Source: Chloroflexota bacterium
GTDB lineage: Bacteria > Chloroflexota > Dehalococcoidia > SM23-28-2 > RBG-16-64-32
NCBI GenBank assembly: GCA_022564695.1
Contig: JADFKX010000028.1
Coordinates: 1-16,068, forward strand
DNA: 16,068 nucleotides
Direction: 5' to 3'
The translations under genes and the position numbers were made by a program. Numbering within the stretch: the stretch's first letter is position 1; every line of letters begins with the position of its first letter. Below the pieces are notes generated by a model that had not been told where the DNA came from, ran no database searches, and saw only the letters and a list, made by a program, of their open reading frames with translations. Shown piece after piece: positions 1-7,243 of this stretch.

Positions 1-999
1 GCTGAGGACGCTATCCCGGTCGCCCGTGTCGTCGGCGAGGTTGAGACCGCCGCTGGCGGCCTTAAGCTGGAGGTGGCTGTCGTCGGACGGCAGGGCAGCA
101 ACGGGCTCGTCGCCAGCAAGACCGTCAAGGTCAACGGCATTCCCAAACGGCTGTCCGATGCGGTCGGGCGCATGACCGCCGTGATGTTCACCGCCGCCGA
201 CATCGACCTGATCACTGGGGGGCCGTCGTTGCGGCGGCGCTATATCGACATAATGCTATCGCAGGTGGACCGTGGCTACGTCTCCGCCCGCTCCCGCCTG
301 GAGCGTGTCATCACCCAGCGAAACCACCTCCTCAAGCGCATCCGTGAAGGGCTCGCCCGAAAAGACGAGCTCGCCTTCTGGGACGCCGAACTCGCCCGCG
401 ACGGCGGCTATCTGTTCGCTGTACGCGCCGTCGCCCTGTCCGAGTTGGCCCTCCTCGCCGCTGAAGCTCACGCCTCACTCGCTCCCGCCGAGGAGCTGCG
501 GCTGGAGTACCGGCCACGGCTGGAGGGATGGGCGCCGGACAGCCTCTCCGATGCGGACGCTGCCTCGGAGGCGTACGAACAGGCGTTGCGGCACGGCATA
601 TCCCGCGACGTGGCCGCCGGCATGACCCTTCAGGGCCCGCACCGCGATGATATCGTCTTCTTCCTGGACGGTATGCCCGCCTCCGGCTTCGCCTCCCGCG
701 CCCAGCAGCGCACCATCGCCCTCGCTCTCCGCCTGGCCGAGGCACGGCTCCTGCACTCGCGACGGAGCGAGCCGCCCCTGCTGCTTCTGGATGACATCCT
801 GTCTGAGATGGACGCCGGCCGCGCCCGCTCCGTCATCGAGGCCGTTTCCGACTACGACCAGCTGCTCGTCACCGCCACGGACGTCGACCGCTTTCCGCGG
901 CAGTTCCTGGACCGCGCTGACGTCTTCTCAGTGGATGCGGGTGCAATAGCGCCGCTATCGGTGCAGGCGGTGGCTAGCCGCGGAACAGTGGAGAGCTGA
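1..999 (+). CDS. recF: DNA replication and repair protein RecF (5'-truncated by window edge)
   Basis: RecF is a cytoplasmic SMC-like ATPase that helps load RecA at single-strand gaps. The frame is open to base 1, giving 332 visible residues. The N-terminal 40-70 residues with the Walker A loop lie outside the window, so the GTG at 73 is internal and not the true start. Diagnostic segments are KTVKVNGIPKRLSDAVGR and VMFTAADIDLITGGPSLRRRYIDIMLSQVD. Next comes GPHRDDI, then the ABC-signature equivalent ASRAQQRTIALALRLAEARLL. Walker B and D-loop follow as LLLLDDILSEMDAGR, and then the switch segment LVTATDVD. The protein ends in a short non-conserved tail. Its last 26 bp overlap the end of the convergent lipid kinase gene. 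The usual dnaN/gyrB neighbours are not visible. Family identity is near certain. Confidence 0.96.
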   Translation, partial: AEDAIPVARVVGEVETAAGGLKLEVAVVGRQGSNGLVASKTVKVNGIPKRLSDAVGRMTAVMFTAADIDLITGGPSLRRRYIDIMLSQVDRGYVSARSRLERVITQRNHLLKRIREGLARKDELAFWDAELARDGGYLFAVRAVALSELALLAAEAHASLAPAEELRLEYRPRLEGWAPDSLSDADAASEAYEQALRHGISRDVAAGMTLQGPHRDDIVFFLDGMPASGFASRAQQRTIALALRLAEARLLHSRRSEPPLLLLDDILSEMDAGRARSVIEAVSDYDQLLVTATDVDRFPRQFLDRADVFSVDAGAIAPLSVQAVASRGTVES

Positions 1000-1894
1000 C
1001 GCCCATGGGTACGGCTACCCACAGCGCGCCGGGCGCGACCTCCACCCGCGTCGGGGACTGATCGATCGCGTCGCCGTCAAGCTGGACAGGCAGCGGCTCC
1101 TTCCACGCCAGCTCCAACAGCCGCGTTTTTCGATACAATACCTTATCAGACCGCAGATGGCGTCGTAACAGCGTCCTCAGGGCGTGCAGGATGATGTCTA
1201 CCGTGCCCTTCCCCCGGTACACGCACACGTCCAGCAGACCGTCGTTCGCCACCGCCTCGCCCGTGATCTCCACCAGCCCGGCGTAGTTGCGGGTGTTCCC
1301 CGCCACCAGCATCAGCACGTCCGCAACCTGTTGCTCGCCATCGAAGCTCAGCGTGATCGCCGACGAGCGGTAGCGGAGCGTCTCCCTTAGGGCGGCGATA
1401 GCGTACATTACCGCCCCAAATCGACTCTTCAGCCCCGGGTGGACGCGCCGGCCTATAGCCCCATCCAGGCCGTAGCCGGCCATCAGCAGGAAGTAGCGTT
1501 CGCCCGCCCGCCCCAGATCGATGCGCCACCGCTCGCCCTCAACCGCCGCCCTCACCGCCTCGATAGGCTTTCTCGGAATTCCTATCTCCTTTGCCCAAAT
1601 GTTGACCGTGCCGGCGCGGATCACCGCCAGCGCCGTCTCGCTACCGGCCAGGCCGTTCACCGCCTCGTTCAGCGTGCCGTCCCCGCCAACAACGAACAGC
1701 AGCGGCAGCTCCCGCTCCGCCGCTCCCGCCGCCAGCTCAGTCGCCTGCCGCGGCCCCTCCGTCCGCCGCCACTCCACCTGCCAGCCCTCCGCCTTCAGCC
1801 AGCGGTCGGCCTCGTCCAGCCGCTTGTTGGAGGGGACGTTGTGCGCCGCCGGGTTCACGATCACCAGCGTCTCCTTGCGGCTGTACTTGCTCAT
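974..1894 (-). CDS. YegS/diacylglycerol kinase family lipid kinase
   Basis: This 306-residue protein belongs to the diacylglycerol/sphingosine-type lipid kinase family (YegS/DgkB/BmrU), which phosphorylates lipid hydroxyls with ATP at the inner membrane face. The nucleotide-binding elements are visible: IVNPAA at residues 12-17, GGDGTLNEAVNGL starting at 70, and GTVNIWAKEIGIP at 95-107. The last matches the family's GT-N-A--GIP loop, with Ile-Trp where DgkB-like enzymes have Asp-Phe/Leu. A GYGLDG motif and a C-terminal beta domain (LPVQLDGD) complete the fold, and the length is normal. The ATG at 1894 has no Shine-Dalgarno but sits 6 bp from a TAGTAT -10, fitting a leaderless mRNA. The gene converges on recF with a 26-bp overlap. 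The actual lipid substrate cannot be read from sequence. Confidence 0.92.
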   Translation of the reverse strand: MSKYSRKETLVIVNPAAHNVPSNKRLDEADRWLKAEGWQVEWRRTEGPRQATELAAGAAERELPLLFVVGGDGTLNEAVNGLAGSETALAVIRAGTVNIWAKEIGIPRKPIEAVRAAVEGERWRIDLGRAGERYFLLMAGYGLDGAIGRRVHPGLKSRFGAVMYAIAALRETLRYRSSAITLSFDGEQQVADVLMLVAGNTRNYAGLVEITGEAVANDGLLDVCVYRGKGTVDIILHALRTLLRRHLRSDKVLYRKTRLLELAWKEPLPVQLDGDAIDQSPTRVEVAPGALWVAVPMGVSSPLFRG

Positions 1895-1900
1895 GGCGAG

Positions 1901-1930
1901 ATACTATTCGACTTGTGGTAGTGACCACAA
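1901..1930 (-). promoter_or_regulatory. Putative leaderless promoter of the lipid kinase gene
   Basis: Read on the minus strand, a -35-like TTGTGG (1930-1925) and a -10 TAGTAT (1906-1901) are separated by 18 bp. The -10 ends 6 bp before the ATG at 1894, which would put transcription start at or next to the start codon. No Shine-Dalgarno precedes the gene, in line with this. The -35 lies inside the 20-bp palindrome at 1912-1931. Confidence 0.45.
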
Positions 1931-1931
1931 G
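1912..1931. promoter_or_regulatory. Perfect 20-bp palindromic operator candidate
   Basis: CTTGTGGT and ACCACAAG are perfect 8-bp inverted arms around a 4-bp AGTG centre. The element lies midway between two divergent genes and overlaps the -35 boxes proposed for both. The TGGT...ACCA core resembles GntR/FadR-type operators, although those usually have a shorter spacer. No regulator gene is present in the window. As an RNA hairpin it would sit upstream of both predicted starts, so a DNA operator is the better reading. Confidence 0.5.
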
Positions 1932-1949
1932 CTGGGTAGCCGTTATCAT
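1921..1949 (+). promoter_or_regulatory. Putative promoter of the VOC-hydrolase unit
   Basis: GTGACC (1921-1926, 4/6 match to TTGACA), a 17-bp spacer, then TATCAT (1944-1949, 5/6 match to TATAAT). Transcription would start near 1956 and leave a leader of about 130 nt. The first part of that leader contains a 6-bp hairpin (TGCCTC/GAGGCA, loop CCA, 1959-1973). The -35 overlaps the palindrome at 1912-1931. Confidence 0.4.
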
Positions 1950-2087
1950 GATCACGCCTGCCTCCCAGAGGCATCGCCTTTCCTTCTCGACGAAAGCTGG
2001 CGTTCGCGCGAGCAAGAGGAGACCGTCGGCTGAGGTCGGCGGCATCACGGATAGTCGGAACATCGTATTTGGAGGTCATCTGAGAGT

Positions 2088-2534
2088 ATGAGCGAGCAGA
2101 TCGGGATCAAGAGGCTGGACCACGTCTGTTGGGCTGTCCATAAGCTGGAAGACACCCTGCCGCTGCTCACGGAGCTGATGGGCATGCGCGAGACAGGGCG
2201 CTGGGAGAATGAGGAGCAGGGCTTTCGCGGCATCTCCCTGGAGCTGCCCGGCGGCACCGCCCACTTCGAGCTGCTTGAGCCCCTGGGCGAGGACAGCTAC
2301 CTTCACCGGTTCCTTGAGGAGCGTGGACCGGGCCTCCACCACGTTACCTTCGAGGTTGCGGATATCGAATCAGCCGCCCAGGCAGTCCGCGATTACGGCA
2401 TAGAGCCGTTCCGTGGCGTACAGCGCGGCCACGGCTGGGCGGAGACCTACATCCACCCCAAGGACTCTGGTGGTGTTCTTTTCCAGTTCTACATTGACGA
2501 GGATCACCACCACGAGTCGGAGCCGCCCAAGTAG
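2088..2534 (+). CDS. VOC family protein, methylmalonyl-CoA epimerase-like
   Basis: A 148-residue protein with two vicinal-oxygen-chelate modules. It resembles methylmalonyl-CoA epimerase, which interconverts (R)- and (S)-methylmalonyl-CoA in propionate metabolism. Module one starts RLDHVCWAVHKLED, with His12 as first metal ligand, and ends TAHFELLEP, with Glu61 in the second ligand position. Module two begins GPGLHHVTFEVADIE (His84/His85) and ends HPKDSGGVLFQFY. There Gln133 stands where epimerases normally have the Glu that is both ligand and catalytic base. A related VOC activity is therefore possible. A GGAGG lies 12 nt before the ATG at 2088, a slightly long spacing. The downstream hydrolase gene starts 2 bp after this stop, so the two are almost certainly co-translated. 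The C-terminal tail is His/Glu-rich (EDHHHESEPPK). Confidence 0.85.
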   Translation: MSEQIGIKRLDHVCWAVHKLEDTLPLLTELMGMRETGRWENEEQGFRGISLELPGGTAHFELLEPLGEDSYLHRFLEERGPGLHHVTFEVADIESAAQAVRDYGIEPFRGVQRGHGWAETYIHPKDSGGVLFQFYIDEDHHHESEPPK

Positions 2535-2536
2535 GG

Positions 2537-3409
2537 ATGGCCCGCCTCGTCCAGCCCGTCGAGGGCGAGCTTAAGCTCAACGGCCTCCGCATCAACTACT
2601 TCGAGTGGAAGGGCCGCGGACGGCGGCCGCTCGTCCTGATGCACGGCCTGCGTGACTACGCCTACTTCTGGCAGGACTGCGCCAACCGGCTGCTGGACGA
2701 CTTCCACGTCTACAGCTTCGACCAGCGCGGTCACGGTGAGAGCGAACGCGCCCCAGGCGGCTATCTGGTGTGGGCCCTGGCCGCAGACCTCGCCGCCTTC
2801 GTAGACGCCGTGGGCCTGGAGCGATTCGACCTCGCCGGCCTCTCCCTGGGATCGCGCTGCTCCATGGCCTACGCCCGTGATAACTGGCAGCGGCTGGGCC
2901 ATCTGGCGCTGATGGACATGGGGCCGCAGATGGCCAAGGTGGGCGCCCGCGGCCTCAAGGCTGACATGACCGCGAAGGCAGACGTTCCGCCCAGCTCCTT
3001 CGCCCACGAGGACGCCCTGGCGTTCTTCGGACGCCAGTGGCCCAGCCTGGACGAGCCGTCTCTGCAACGGTTGGTCCAGAACGCCCTTGTCCAGGGCGAG
3101 GACGCAGACGCGCGTAGCGGCCTCTACTCCTACCGCTACGACCGCCGCCTGGCCGATATCACCACCAAGGCGGCGATACCGGAGATAAACTACCTCTGGG
3201 ACTCCCTGACCCGCGTCCAGTGCCCTACTCTTGTAATGCGGGGCGAGCACAGCCCCATCCTGGACAACGAGATATCGGCTCGCATGGTGGAGAGCCTAAC
3301 GGACGGTAAGCTCTACGTATTCGAGGACACCGGCCACTCCCTGCCGCGTCTGCGGCCGGAGAAGTTCGCTGACGTACTTCGGAGCTTCCTTCTGGACCAG
3401 CCGCTCTGA
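2537..3409 (+). CDS. Alpha/beta fold hydrolase
   Basis: A 290-residue soluble hydrolase that is full length for the family. LVLMHGLRDYAYFW (residues 32-45) supplies the HG oxyanion segment, and FDQRGHGESE (61-70) is the strand-4 motif. The nucleophile elbow is AGLSLGS, with Ser103. The catalytic His is His267 in EDTGHSLP. The acid is less clear. After strand 6 the segment reads VMRGEHSPILDNE, where related enzymes often have SDxL, so Glu237 or Asp243 may serve. A lid of about 80 residues lies between strands 6 and 7. The ATG at 2537 is only 2 bp past the VOC stop, indicating translational coupling. Substrate is unknown; an ester, lactone or C-C bond hydrolase acting with the VOC enzyme is possible. 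The gene converges on doxX with a 14-bp gap. Confidence 0.9.
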   Translation: MARLVQPVEGELKLNGLRINYFEWKGRGRRPLVLMHGLRDYAYFWQDCANRLLDDFHVYSFDQRGHGESERAPGGYLVWALAADLAAFVDAVGLERFDLAGLSLGSRCSMAYARDNWQRLGHLALMDMGPQMAKVGARGLKADMTAKADVPPSSFAHEDALAFFGRQWPSLDEPSLQRLVQNALVQGEDADARSGLYSYRYDRRLADITTKAAIPEINYLWDSLTRVQCPTLVMRGEHSPILDNEISARMVESLTDGKLYVFEDTGHSLPRLRPEKFADVLRSFLLDQPL

Positions 3410-3423
3410 GGAGGGCGGCTCGC

Positions 3424-3951
3424 TTAGCCCAGCAAGTACTTCAGCGCAGGCATCTTCTTCACCGTCTCGGTTTGCTCAAGGTAGGAGTCGATACCGACGA
3501 TGCGACCGGCGCCCAGCGCTCCCAGCAGGGCGAAAATGCCGATGTAAATGAAGTGATCGTTTATGAACGGGTTGTGCTCCGGCCATAGTACTGCCAGGTA
3601 GAACATTAGCATCTGAAGCGCGCCGAAAAACGCGCCCACCCGTGTGAACAACCCCAGGATCAACGAGAAGCCGATCAGGATTTGGCCCCAGATCACCAGC
3701 GGGTCAATGACATCAAGCGCGGTCTGGCTGGTGCCCATGTCCACGAATATATCCTTCAGGGGGCCCTTGCTGGCGTTGGCAAGGAAGCCGCCGGCGGAGA
3801 AGTCAGTGATCAGCTTATCGAACCCCGACCAAATGAGGAAAAACCCCATGACCAACCGCCCGGCAAGCGTCAGGATCGGTAGAACTGCATCTGCGTGGGT
3901 GAACTCGAACGTCCGCCCCAATGCTGTGACGGTGTAAGTAGTCTCCTTCAT
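3424..3951 (-). CDS. DoxX family integral membrane protein
   Basis: A 175-residue membrane protein of the DoxX/DUF4870-like quinone-oxidoreductase-associated superfamily. Four membrane segments are visible, at about residues 23-43, 83-101, 104-122 and 133-150. The signature pieces are GRLVMGFFLIWSGFDKLI in helix 1, the GLFTRVGAFFGALQMLMFYLA hairpin, and NDHFIYIGIFALLGALGAGR in helix 4. A loop of about 38 residues separates helices 1 and 2. The short hydrophilic N-terminus (METTYTV-like) is probably cytoplasmic. Biochemical role is undefined for most members; some act in terminal oxidases or with redox partners. The ATG at 3951 has a run of seven G residues 5 nt upstream as ribosome-binding site. 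A strong promoter of its own (3995-4023) separates it from the upstream operon. Confidence 0.87.
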   Translation of the reverse strand: MKETTYTVTALGRTFEFTHADAVLPILTLAGRLVMGFFLIWSGFDKLITDFSAGGFLANASKGPLKDIFVDMGTSQTALDVIDPLVIWGQILIGFSLILGLFTRVGAFFGALQMLMFYLAVLWPEHNPFINDHFIYIGIFALLGALGAGRIVGIDSYLEQTETVKKMPALKYLLG

Positions 3952-3994
3952 CGCGCCCCCCCTTCTGACTGTGTAGGCGCTCGTTGGTCAGAAC

Positions 3995-4023
3995 ACTATC
4001 CGCCATCGCGGAGGATAAGTCAA
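3995..4023 (-). promoter_or_regulatory. Sigma-70-type promoter of doxX
   Basis: On the minus strand TTGACT (4023-4018), a 17-bp spacer and GATAGT (4000-3995) form one of the best consensus promoters in the window. Start is predicted near 3988, with a leader of about 37 nt. An inverted repeat TCCGC-CATC-GCGGA (3999-4012) lies between the two boxes. A second, TTCTGAC/GTCAGAA (3963-3969 and 3987-3993), brackets the start region. Either could be an operator, but this is speculative. Confidence 0.6.
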
Positions 4024-4096
4024 GGCGTTTCCTCAGTGGCGCGGATGGCGCTATCGGCGACTGCTATTGTGAGAGCTGGTTAGTCGCCCGCCCCGC

Positions 4097-5095
4097 TCAG
4101 CGGCGCGGCCTGATCGCCTCCAGCTCCGCCTCGTCGCCCAGCACGATGAGCCTGTCCCCCACCTCCAGCTCTGTGCTGCCTCGTGGACCCACCTGGATCG
4201 TTCCCGTGGCCCGCTGTACCCCCAGCACCACCGCCCCGCGGCAGGCCTGCATCACGTCCTCTATCGTCCGGCTGCCCAGGCCGGACTCCGCGGAGATCTC
4301 TATCTCCGCCAGGATCTGCTCCTCGTGGCGACCGCTGGCCAGCGCGTCGATGAACTCCACCATCAGCGGCTGCAACGCCGACAACGCCATTCGGCGCCCG
4401 GCCATGGCGTAGGGCGAGATCGTCCGGTCTGCCCCCGCCCGCCGCATCCGCGGCTCGCTCTCCGGTCGCGCTGCCCGGGAGACCACGAACAGGTTGGGCC
4501 GCAGTGCCTTCGCTGTGAGAACGATGAACGTGTTGCCGGCGTCCGAGTCTGAGGCAGCGTGCAGCCCGCGGGCGCGCTCAATGCCGGCCTCCTTCAGCAC
4601 CGCGTCGATGGTTGCGTCTCCCTCCACCAGCAGGTGACCGCCGGCCTGCGCGCGGACAATCGCCTCCGAGTTGGACTCCACGATGACGAAGGGAACGCCA
4701 CGGGCGCTTAATTCCCGCGCGATCTCCTCGCCCACGCGGCCGAAGCCGCACAGGATGTAATGGTCCTTTATGGCCTCAATCTTCGACTTCATTCGACGCG
4801 CCCCCAGTATACTCTCCAGCTCCCCCTCCACTGCAATCTGCATCACGGCCGTAAGGACGTATAGGATGACGATGACGCCCAAGATGATGATAGCGATGGT
4901 GAATGCCCGGCCTGTGGCCCCCAAAGGATTGATCTCCCCGAACCCGGCCGTAGTCGCCGCCGTGACCGTCTGGTAGAGGGCATCGAGGAAGCTGAAGCCC
5001 TCTATGATCATGTATCCGGCGACCCCTATCGACCAAAGAACCAGGGCAGCGAGACAGCCAAAGGCTAACCTCTGCCAGGGAGTGAGAACCGTCAT
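4097..5095 (-). CDS. Two-TM potassium channel with RCK (TrkA-N/TrkA-C) domains
   Basis: A 332-residue MthK/Kch-like ligand-gated K+ channel in the cytoplasmic membrane. TM1 is about residues 9-33, the pore helix and filter about 36-54, and TM2 about 63-90. The filter reads TTAGFGE, a divergent form of TVGYGD. The RCK N-lobe begins DHYILCGFGRVGEE, whose GFGRVG (117-122) is the dinucleotide-binding loop. Its first strand ends in VESN, and GDAT lies further on. A TrkA-C domain occupies the last 80 or so residues. The frame stays open to an ATG at 5155, but that start would overlap the VWA gene by 50 bp and add a non-membrane tail. I prefer the ATG at 5095, 10 bp after the VWA stop, although it has no clear Shine-Dalgarno. 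The gene is probably the last of the AAA+/VWA operon. Confidence 0.9.
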   Translation of the reverse strand: MTVLTPWQRLAFGCLAALVLWSIGVAGYMIIEGFSFLDALYQTVTAATTAGFGEINPLGATGRAFTIAIIILGVIVILYVLTAVMQIAVEGELESILGARRMKSKIEAIKDHYILCGFGRVGEEIARELSARGVPFVIVESNSEAIVRAQAGGHLLVEGDATIDAVLKEAGIERARGLHAASDSDAGNTFIVLTAKALRPNLFVVSRAARPESEPRMRRAGADRTISPYAMAGRRMALSALQPLMVEFIDALASGRHEEQILAEIEISAESGLGSRTIEDVMQACRGAVVLGVQRATGTIQVGPRGSTELEVGDRLIVLGDEAELEAIRPRR

Positions 5096-5105
5096 TGCGG
5101 GGCGT

Positions 5106-7193
5106 CTATGTTGCTTGGCCGCCCAGACGCTTGCGCTTCTGGGACACGTAGTCAACCAGGAGGTACTGTCCTAGATTCTCCGGCGTGGTGTAGAACACCC
5201 GACCCTTGTTCATCTTGGCGATCTGGTTCACGAACTCTTTCAGGTAATAGTTACGGTCCAGCATGAACGTGTTAATCACGATCCCCTTCTGAGTGCACCG
5301 CCGCACCTCTTTCAGCGTCTCGCGGATCGTGATGGGGCTCGGCGGATAAGCGAAGTAGGAGCGGCCGTTCTCCAGGTGCGCAGTGGGCTCCCCGTCCGAG
5401 ATCATGATGATCTGCCGTGTTCCCACCTTGTGCCGGGCCAGCAGCTTCTGGGCGATCATGAAGGCGTGATGCATGTTCGTTCCCAGCACGGACTCGTCCC
5501 AGCGCACGTAGGGCAGCTCATCGGGACCGAGCTCCCGCGCGTAGGCCGAGAAGCCCAGGATGTACAGGGAGTCCTTGGGAAACTGGGTGCGGATCAGGTT
5601 CTGCAGCGCCAGCGCCACCCTCTTGGCGGCCTGGAAGCTGCCCCGTAGAGCCATGGACCATGACAGGTCCAGCATCATTACCGTCGTCGTGGTGGTGAGC
5701 GTCTCGGAGCGGAACACCTCGAAGTCGTCCTTGTTCAGACGCACCGGCACCTGAGGCCCCTCGCGTAACACCGCGTTCATGATCGTCTCGCCCAGGTTGA
5801 GGTGGAACGGGTCCCCAAACTCGTACCGTTTCGTCTCGTCCGCCCGCTCGCCGCCGGTCCCGCGCTCTGGCAGCGCGTGTTTGCCGAAGCTGGACTTCTT
5901 CAGCTGGGAGTATATCTCACCCAGCGCTTTCTCCCCTATCTTGCGCACACCCTTGGGCGTCAGCTCCCAGGCCTTCCCTTTGCGGCGGATGTAGCCCGCC
6001 TCCTCAAGTATCTCCAGGAACTCCTTTAGCTGCTTGAGGGTCTCAGCCGCCTCATCTCCCAGCAGCTCCCGCAGTTTCTCCTCATCGATGTCCTCCAGGT
6101 CACCCCCGTACTGGGTTCGCTCCAGCTCCTTCTCCAGGCCGTCCAGGTCCTGCAGGTTGTCCATCAGGCTCATCGCCTGGAGCAGGTCCAGCTCCTCGTC
6201 GCCGCGGAACGGATACTGGTCCTGGAGTTCGCGCGAAGGGTACAGGATGTCCAGGTTGATCGAAAGCTCCTGGAGCTGCCGCTGCAGGTCCACGTCGCCC
6301 ACCTTGTCCATCAGCAGGTCTTGAAGCTGCTGGCGCATCTCCGGGGGCAAGCTGTCCAGCAGCGTCTGCATGACGGACGCCTGCTGCTGCATCTGCTCAA
6401 TGAGCTGTTCCAGGCTCTGGGGCGGGTTGTCCCCGAACAGGTCGCCGTACTTGTCCATGAACCCCTGGAAGTCCGGCTGGCCCCCGGCCATCTTCTCCGA
6501 GAGCATCTCATTCAGCTCCCGGATCATCTCCTTCATGCGCGCCATCTCTTCAGGGCTCATATTAGCGATCTGGTTGTAGATGTCCTTGAAGAAGGTGTCC
6601 ATCATCGCCTTCTTCAGCATCTCCATCAGCTCTTGGAACTTGGTCCCCGCCTCCGGGTCCATGAACTCGTAGTTCTGCAGCTCCTTGACCTTGCCGCCGA
6701 CATCATCCGAAAGGTTGTCGATCGTGTTCTTCTTCTTCTCGACGATGTCCTTCAGCATCTGCGACAGGCGCCCCTGCTCCTCGGCCGTGGGCTCCTGCTG
6801 CGATGGCTTCACCGCCTCCTCAAACGCCTGCAGCGGGCTGTCGCCGCCCTGAAGCTGACGCTCCGCCTCCTGCAGGCGGCTGTCCAGCGTCCCCTTCTCC
6901 AGCTCTATGACCTCGTCCAGCCGCTTCTTGATGTCCTCAAACACGGAGTCGAGGTTGTAGCGGTCCAGCATCTGGCGTCGCTGCTGGCGCAGTTGCTGGA
7001 GGATATCCCGCAGCCCCTGCATCCGCTGGCCCATCGGGTTGCGCATCCCCCGCTGCAACAGGTTGCGCAGGGCGTGCTGGAGGTCGCCGAAGTTCATCAG
7101 GTCATCGGTCAGCCCGGCCAGGATATCGTCCGGGTCCAGGGGCCCGATCTCCTGGCTGCCGTCCCATTCAGAGTAGCGGAAGCGGAAAGTCAT
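5106..7193 (-). CDS. VWA domain protein with metal-ion-dependent adhesion site, partner of the AAA+ ATPase
   Basis: A 695-residue protein with no signal peptide or membrane segment. Residues 1-450 are highly charged, helical and Gln/Met/Leu-rich. They probably include coiled coils, several carrying repeated QQL/QLL and EMLK-type heptads, and a winged-helix-like stretch is seen at RRKGKAWELTPKGVRKIGEKALGEI. The VWA domain starts near residue 506 with MMLDLSWSM. Its MIDAS is intact: Asp509, Ser511 and Ser513 (DLSWS), Thr572 (LGTNMHHA) and Asp600 (MISDGEPTA). This fits the CoxE/ChlD-like group that works with MoxR/ChlI ATPases. GGGAG lies 6 nt upstream of the ATG at 7193. The gene follows the AAA+ gene after 50 bp and is followed by the channel gene after 10 bp. 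The family is clear; its target is unknown. Confidence 0.9.
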   Translation of the reverse strand: MTFRFRYSEWDGSQEIGPLDPDDILAGLTDDLMNFGDLQHALRNLLQRGMRNPMGQRMQGLRDILQQLRQQRRQMLDRYNLDSVFEDIKKRLDEVIELEKGTLDSRLQEAERQLQGGDSPLQAFEEAVKPSQQEPTAEEQGRLSQMLKDIVEKKKNTIDNLSDDVGGKVKELQNYEFMDPEAGTKFQELMEMLKKAMMDTFFKDIYNQIANMSPEEMARMKEMIRELNEMLSEKMAGGQPDFQGFMDKYGDLFGDNPPQSLEQLIEQMQQQASVMQTLLDSLPPEMRQQLQDLLMDKVGDVDLQRQLQELSINLDILYPSRELQDQYPFRGDEELDLLQAMSLMDNLQDLDGLEKELERTQYGGDLEDIDEEKLRELLGDEAAETLKQLKEFLEILEEAGYIRRKGKAWELTPKGVRKIGEKALGEIYSQLKKSSFGKHALPERGTGGERADETKRYEFGDPFHLNLGETIMNAVLREGPQVPVRLNKDDFEVFRSETLTTTTTVMMLDLSWSMALRGSFQAAKRVALALQNLIRTQFPKDSLYILGFSAYARELGPDELPYVRWDESVLGTNMHHAFMIAQKLLARHKVGTRQIIMISDGEPTAHLENGRSYFAYPPSPITIRETLKEVRRCTQKGIVINTFMLDRNYYLKEFVNQIAKMNKGRVFYTTPENLGQYLLVDYVSQKRKRLGGQAT

Positions 7194-7243
7194 ATCGTCT
7201 CCCGTACGGTGTGGACTTCAGTCCTGCCTCTGCCGGTTCCTTC

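Noticed and set aside
73..75. GTG at 73 as the start of recF
   Set aside because: The frame is open to base 1 and the upstream residues match RecF, so the gene is truncated by the window edge.
946..958. ATAGC-GCC-GCTAT hairpin as terminator of the lipid kinase gene
   Set aside because: Five-bp stem inside recF coding sequence with no U-tract; expected by chance.
3399..3420. AGCCGC/GCGGCT inverted repeat as a bidirectional terminator between the hydrolase and doxX
   Set aside because: Only 6-bp arms with a 10-nt loop, overlapping the hydrolase stop and lacking T-runs on either side.
5096..5155. Upstream ATG (5155) as start of the K+ channel
   Set aside because: It would overlap the VWA gene by 50 bp and add a 20-residue tail not typical before TM1; the ATG at 5095 fits the family better.
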